Part shown: positions 59,589 to 64,000 of the stretch, one piece after another
Layout: every line of letters begins with the position of its first letter
How positions within the stretch are numbered: the first letter of the stretch is position 1
Source of the DNA: an uncultured Erythrobacter sp.
GTDB lineage: Bacteria > Pseudomonadota > Alphaproteobacteria > Sphingomonadales > Sphingomonadaceae
Assembly: GCA_947503275.1 (NCBI GenBank)
Contig: CANNCZ010000001.1
Location: 930,001 to 994,000, forward strand
Reading direction: 5' to 3'
Length of the DNA: 64,000 bases
Notes under the pieces: generated by a model
Told to the model about the DNA's origin: nothing
The model's database searches: none
Seen by the model: the letters and a program-made list of their open reading frames with translations, nothing else
Position numbers and translations under genes: made by a program

Positions 59589-62251
59589 GCTTTAAGTCCT
59601 GCCTGCGCCGCCGCCAACCGTGCGATCGGCACGCGGTATGGAGAGGCACTGACATAGTCCAAACCAACCGCCTCGCAGAACGCGATGCTCGCCGGATCGC
59701 CGCCATGTTCGCCGCAAATGCCAAGCTTGATGTCGGCACGGGTTGCCCTGCCTCGCTCTGCTGCAAGTTCGACCAGTTGCCCGACGCCTTCGACGTCGAG
59801 ACTTACAAAAGGATCTCGAGCGAATATGCCTTTATCGACGTAAGGAGCTAAAAACCTTGCAGAATCATCGCGACTGACACCCAATGTTGTCTGCGTCAAA
59901 TCGTTCGTGCCAAAGCTAAAGAATGCGCCCTCATGCGCGATCTCGCCCGCCATCAAGGCCGCTCGGGGCAGTTCGATCATTGTGCCCACGAGATACTCGA
60001 CGCGTGCACCCTTCTCGGCGAAGACCTCTTCGGCAACCCGTTCCACCAAAGTGCGCAGGATTGCCAGCTCTTTGCGCGTCGCCACCAACGGTACCATCAC
60101 CTCTGGCAATGGCGCATCGCCCGATGCAGCCTGCACATCGCATGCCGCCTCAAATATTGCGCGCGCCTGCATCTCGTATATCTCAGGGTAAGTGATCCCG
60201 AGACGGCAGCCACGATGGCCCAGCATCGGGTTGAACTCATGCAGTTCATCGGCTCGCCGACGTAAGTGGTCCACGCCCAGGCCCGTCGCATCAGCGAGGT
60301 CTGCAAACTCCTCTTCACGCGTCGGCAGGAACTCATGCAGGGGCGGATCAAGCAGCCGGATCGTGCATGGCAGACCCGTCATCACTTCGAAGATCGCGGT
60401 GAAGTCCGCGCGTTGTTCTGGCAACAATTGTTCCAATGCGCGGCGACGCCCCGCTTCATCTTCGGCTAGGATCATCTGACGCACGGCGCTGATGCGGGAG
60501 GCATCGAAGAACATATGCTCTGTCCGGCACAGCCCGATACCTTCGGCGCCAAACTGACGCGCCATTTTGCAGTCCGCCGGTGTCTCCGCATTGGTCCGCA
60601 CCCGCATGCGGCGCAGCTCGTCTGCCCACACCATTAGAGTGCCAAAGTCGCCCACCAGCTCAGGCTCTACCGTCGGCACAATGCCTAGCATCACCTGACC
60701 ATTTGCGCCATCCAGAGTGATCTCGTCGCCCTCTTTCAATTCCGCATCGCCAATTCGCAGCGTGCGCCCGTCGCGGTCAATCGACACGCCGTTCGCGCCT
60801 GAGACGCATGGGCGGCCCATGCCGCGCGCGACCACTGCCGCGTGGCTGGTCATACCGCCGCGCGCGGTCAGGATGCCTTGCGCTGCGTGCATGCCATGGA
60901 TGTCCTCTGGGCTGGTCTCTACGCGTACCAAGATCACCTTATCACCGCGCCCAGACCATTGCTCTGCCGTGTCCGCATCAAGCACAATTTTACCCGCCGC
61001 CGCTCCCGGCGATGCGGGCAGGCCCGTGGTCAACACATTGCGCGCCGCGTCTGGGTCCAATGTCGGGTGCAGCAACTGGTCAAGCGCCATCGGGTCAATC
61101 CGGCCCACCGCTTCGCGTTTGTCGATCAGCCCTTCGTCCACCATCTCCACTGCCATTTTCAGCGCAGCCTTCGCTGTCCGCTTTCCGGAACGCGTTTGCA
61201 GCATCCACAAAGTGCCTCGCTCGACAGTGAATTCGATGTCCTGCATGTCGCGGTAATGCGCTTCCAGCAGGTCGAAAACCCGCGCCAGTTCACGGTAGGC
61301 CTCCGGCATCGCCTCTTCCATCGAGAGCGGTTTTGCGCCCGCCGCTTCACGAGCGGCGAGGGTCAGGTATTGCGGCGTGCGGATGCCTGCGACGACGTCT
61401 TCGCCCTGAGCGTTGATGAGGTACTCACCGTAATAGGCGCGCTCACCAGTTGCTGGATCGCGGGTGAAGGCGACGCCAGTCGCGCTTGTCTCACCCATAT
61501 TGCCGAACACCATCGCCTGTACGTTGACCGCCGTGCCCCAGTCTGCGGGGATGTCGTTGAGGCGACGATACACCTTCGCACGGTCGCTGTCCCAGCTGTC
61601 GAACACAGCAGCGATTGCGCCCCATAGCTGCTCTGTTACATTCTGCGGGAACGGCTTGCCCCATTCGGCTTCGACGATGCCTTTGAACTCGCCAACCAGC
61701 ACCTTCCAATCGTCCGCCGACAGCTCTGTATCAGCGTAGAAGCCATTGTCTTCCTTGGTGATCTCCAGCGCCTCTTCGAACAGGCCGTGGTCGAGACCAA
61801 GCACAACATCGGAGTACATCTGGATGAAGCGGCGATAGCTGTCCCATGCGAAGCGTTCATCCCCGCTTGTCGCAGCCAGTCCCTCAACCGTTGCATCGTT
61901 CAGGCCAAGGTTCAGCACCGTGTCCATCATCCCCGGCATCGACACGCGCGCGCCAGATCGCACCGACACCAGTAACGGATCAGCCGCATCGCCAAGTTTC
62001 TTGCCGACCGCTTCCTCAATATGAGCCAGAGCAGTTGTCACATCGGCGCGCAGGGCATCCGAGAAGTCCGCCCCTTCGCGCAGATATCGAACGCTTTCCT
62101 CGGTCGTGATGGTGAAGCCCGGAGGCACCGGCAATCCAATACTGGCCATCTCGGCCAGGTTAGCACCCTTGCCGCCGGTGATCGTCTTGTCCTTTTGCCG
62201 GGCGTCAGAATGGGGTGCGTTGCCGCCAAAGGTGTAGACCGTATTGCTCAT
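59585..62251 (-). CDS. ppdK: Pyruvate, phosphate dikinase
   Basis: Interconverts pyruvate + ATP + Pi with PEP + AMP + PPi, 888 residues. The nucleotide-binding domain includes GGKGANLAEMASIGLPVPPGFTIT. The swivelling phosphohistidine is His470 in RGGMTSHAAVVARG, with the regulatory Thr468 next to it. The C-terminal PEP/pyruvate barrel has GICGEHGGDP (catalytic Cys846). Length matches the family. It lies downstream of glyS on the same strand, 60 bases away, a common alphaproteobacterial order, and converges on the methyltransferase gene. Confidence 0.96.
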   Translation of the reverse strand: MSNTVYTFGGNAPHSDARQKDKTITGGKGANLAEMASIGLPVPPGFTITTEESVRYLREGADFSDALRADVTTALAHIEEAVGKKLGDAADPLLVSVRSGARVSMPGMMDTVLNLGLNDATVEGLAATSGDERFAWDSYRRFIQMYSDVVLGLDHGLFEEALEITKEDNGFYADTELSADDWKVLVGEFKGIVEAEWGKPFPQNVTEQLWGAIAAVFDSWDSDRAKVYRRLNDIPADWGTAVNVQAMVFGNMGETSATGVAFTRDPATGERAYYGEYLINAQGEDVVAGIRTPQYLTLAAREAAGAKPLSMEEAMPEAYRELARVFDLLEAHYRDMQDIEFTVERGTLWMLQTRSGKRTAKAALKMAVEMVDEGLIDKREAVGRIDPMALDQLLHPTLDPDAARNVLTTGLPASPGAAAGKIVLDADTAEQWSGRGDKVILVRVETSPEDIHGMHAAQGILTARGGMTSHAAVVARGMGRPCVSGANGVSIDRDGRTLRIGDAELKEGDEITLDGANGQVMLGIVPTVEPELVGDFGTLMVWADELRRMRVRTNAETPADCKMARQFGAEGIGLCRTEHMFFDASRISAVRQMILAEDEAGRRRALEQLLPEQRADFTAIFEVMTGLPCTIRLLDPPLHEFLPTREEEFADLADATGLGVDHLRRRADELHEFNPMLGHRGCRLGITYPEIYEMQARAIFEAACDVQAASGDAPLPEVMVPLVATRKELAILRTLVERVAEEVFAEKGARVEYLVGTMIELPRAALMAGEIAHEGAFFSFGTNDLTQTTLGVSRDDSARFLAPYVDKGIFARDPFVSLDVEGVGQLVELAAERGRATRADIKLGICGEHGGDPASIAFCEAVGLDYVSASPYRVPIARLAAAQAGLKA

Positions 62252-62311
62252 GGATAAGCCCTTTTTGGGGTTATGTGCGAGGAAATTTCGTGGTGTGCTG
62301 GACGCGCCATC

Positions 62312-64000
62312 TTAGCCTTCGATCCGGCTGAAATCGGCAACATTGCCAACCGCTTTTGTGAAGCGGGCGAGCAGGTTAAGTCGTGCTTCGCGTTTGGCAG
62401 GATCGCTATCATTGACCGTCACATCTTCAAAAAACGCATCGATAGGCGCACGTAAAGTCGCAAGCGCGGCCATCGCATCCTCAAACCGCTCTTCGGTTAC
62501 GGCAGAGGCGGCTTTTGGAGCTGCAGCGGCCAGCGCATCGATCAGAGCTTGTTCGGCATTTTCAGGGACGTAGTTAAGTGACGCATCGCCTTGGTCCGAC
62601 GCGGTCCATTCCTCTTTCTTGAGGATATTTGCGGCGCGTTTGTAACCTGCGAGGAGGTTTTTGCCGTTATCGGTTTCGATGAAGCTTTGGAGGGCTTTCA
62701 CTCTGGCGAGGAGACGGACAAGGTCGTCCTCTCCCCCGAGGGCGAACACCGCGTCGATGAGGTAGTGACGAACTCCTGCTTCGCGTTGTTGAACTTTAAG
62801 GCGGTCGATCAAAAACACTGCGAGATCAACATTCGCCCTGGCAATCGCGTCTGAAACAAACTTGGCGTCACTACGAAAAGCAAAGACCACGTCAGCAGTA
62901 ACACCATACTCTTCATCTTGATCTGGAAACTCAGGCCAACGATAAACCTCTAAACCGTCTGCTCCCGGTCCGATGCTTGTAAGAAGATAGGCTAAATATG
63001 GCTGATAGGTCTTTTCGGTGGCTATCTCGAAAAGCGCAGACCAACGCACCCTTAGATCAGTATCTTCAATTTGACGCAGAACAGCGATGACTGCTCGCCG
63101 CAATGCAAATGGGTCTTTCGACCCGGTGGGTTTCTCATCAATAACAAAGAAAGACGCGAGTGTATCCAATTTATCTGCCAACGAAACAGCCACGGTCACA
63201 GGAGCAGTCGGCACGTCATCGCCCTGCCCCACCGGCTTGTAGTGATCGCGGATCGCGTTCGAGACCTCCACCGGAAGCCCCTCTTTCGCGGCGTAGTAGC
63301 CGCCCATCAGGCCTTGAAGCTCCGGAAACTCGCCGACCATTTCGGTGACCAAATCGGCCTTGCACAAACGCGCAGCTTGTTCGGCCAAGTCAGGATCGCC
63401 TTTGACAATACCCTCTTCGCACAGCCAACGCGCCAGTTTCGCCACCCGGTCAACCTTATCGGCCACCGTGCCAAGCTTCTCATGAAACGTAATCCGCTCT
63501 AGGCCCTTTGCGTGCTCGGCCAGCGTTTTCTTCTGGTCCAATTCCCAGAAGAACCGCGCATCCGCTAACCGCGCCGCCAGAACCTTGCGGTTGCCATCGA
63601 CCACAACGGCGGGATCGTCCGCCGCGATATTGGCGGTGCAGATGAATGCGTTGGCGAGGCTCGTCGTGCCATCGGGCGCGCGTTGTTCGCACACAAAATA
63701 CTTTTGGTTGACCCGCGCAGTCAGCTGGATCGTCTCTGGCGGAACGTCGAGGAAATCATCCTCAAACCGCCCCAGCAAAGGCACCGGCCATTCGGTCAGA
63801 CCAGCGTTCTCGACCACCAGACCCTCGTCTTCCACCACAGTAAGTCCCACGGCCTTGGCAGCCTTGCGAGCGCCCTCGCGGATAATCCCCGCGCGTTCTT
63901 CATGGTCGACCAGCACGGATGCCGCGCGCAGCGTCTCCGCATAGTCATCCGCGCCAGCAATGGTGATCGGGCCGGTTGAGTGGAAACGGTGCCCCATCGT
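62312..64000 (-). CDS. glyS: Glycyl-tRNA synthetase beta subunit (partial, C-terminal part)
   Basis: 563 residues are visible; the 5' end is beyond the right edge. The visible start is T-M-G-H-R-F in phase with the edge, so ATG 63997 is an internal Met. The beta subunit has the GlyS signatures NQKYFVCEQ, FFWELDQKKTLAEHAKGLERITFHEKLGT and a tail with FFEDVTVNDSDPAKREARLNLLARFTKAVGNVADFSRIEG. It pairs with an alpha subunit (glyQ), expected further right. Missing N-terminal portion is about 130 residues if the family length applies. Confidence 0.95.
   Translation of the reverse strand, partial: TMGHRFHSTGPITIAGADDYAETLRAASVLVDHEERAGIIREGARKAAKAVGLTVVEDEGLVVENAGLTEWPVPLLGRFEDDFLDVPPETIQLTARVNQKYFVCEQRAPDGTTSLANAFICTANIAADDPAVVVDGNRKVLAARLADARFFWELDQKKTLAEHAKGLERITFHEKLGTVADKVDRVAKLARWLCEEGIVKGDPDLAEQAARLCKADLVTEMVGEFPELQGLMGGYYAAKEGLPVEVSNAIRDHYKPVGQGDDVPTAPVTVAVSLADKLDTLASFFVIDEKPTGSKDPFALRRAVIAVLRQIEDTDLRVRWSALFEIATEKTYQPYLAYLLTSIGPGADGLEVYRWPEFPDQDEEYGVTADVVFAFRSDAKFVSDAIARANVDLAVFLIDRLKVQQREAGVRHYLIDAVFALGGEDDLVRLLARVKALQSFIETDNGKNLLAGYKRAANILKKEEWTASDQGDASLNYVPENAEQALIDALAAAAPKAASAVTEERFEDAMAALATLRAPIDAFFEDVTVNDSDPAKREARLNLLARFTKAVGNVADFSRIEG

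Overview
The window is a compact bacterial chromosome segment (coding on nearly every base, many 4-nt start/stop overlaps, GC roughly 55-60% by eye). Protein resemblance points to an alphaproteobacterium of the order Sphingomonadales, most like Erythrobacteraceae. The evidence is a PhaR-type PHA regulator, the hrcA/grpE and dnaK/dnaJ pairs with an alphaproteobacterial RpoH-type promoter, the rph-rdgB-hemW and rsmI-yraN-gshB clusters, a MoxR/CoxE-like pair, and glyS next to ppdK. The taxon is an inference from families, not from a search.

Layout: 0-4 kb holds a partial class IV aminotransferase, tRNA-Ser(UGA), the E3 (lpdA) and E2 (pdhC) subunits of pyruvate dehydrogenase and a small membrane protein. 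4-16.6 kb holds a universal stress protein, RNase R, a secreted M28 peptidase, a DUF805 membrane protein, an archaeal/eukaryotic-type ProRS, PhaR, alanine racemase, an MHS-type symporter, an IscU-like scaffold, CvpA and RadA. 16.6-28.1 kb holds a large patatin-like protein, a secreted metallo-beta-lactamase-fold hydrolase, dnaK-dnaJ, a copper chaperone, a small HExxH protein, a GNAT enzyme, a crotonase, an anchored NTF2-like protein, and grpE/hrcA. 28.2-39.5 kb holds rph, a YcxB-like protein, rdgB, a CAP lipoprotein, hemW, xerC, an Imm11-like orphan, gshB, yraN, rsmI, a LpoA-like lipoprotein, parE and a small membrane protein.

39.6-47.4 kb is the most accessory-looking part: a periplasmic serine hydrolase of the beta-lactamase superfamily, a MoxR ATPase and its VWA partner separated by a soluble chemoreceptor on the opposite strand, and an 801-residue curlin-repeat protein (a probable extracellular amyloid) closed by a strong terminator. 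47.4-64 kb returns to housekeeping and metabolism: a NamZ-like muramidase (DUF1343), TspO, a DOMON-like protein, TyrS, PilZ, an MFS exporter, CysK, a secreted orphan, a long acyl-CoA dehydrogenase with a MerR regulator and candidate operator, HisI, ComF, an NDUFAF5-like methyltransferase, pyruvate phosphate dikinase and partial GlyS.

Functional themes are central carbon metabolism (PDH E2/E3, PPDK), proteostasis, the cell envelope (Alr, LpoA-like, NamZ, CAP, curlin) and acyl/PHA metabolism (PhaR, acyl-CoA dehydrogenase, crotonase). I saw no transposase, prophage, CRISPR array or rRNA. The best candidates for something new are the very large curlin protein, the chemoreceptor lodged between MoxR and VWA genes, the orphan Imm11-like gene between xerC and gshB, and the E2 subunit with two subunit-binding domains.
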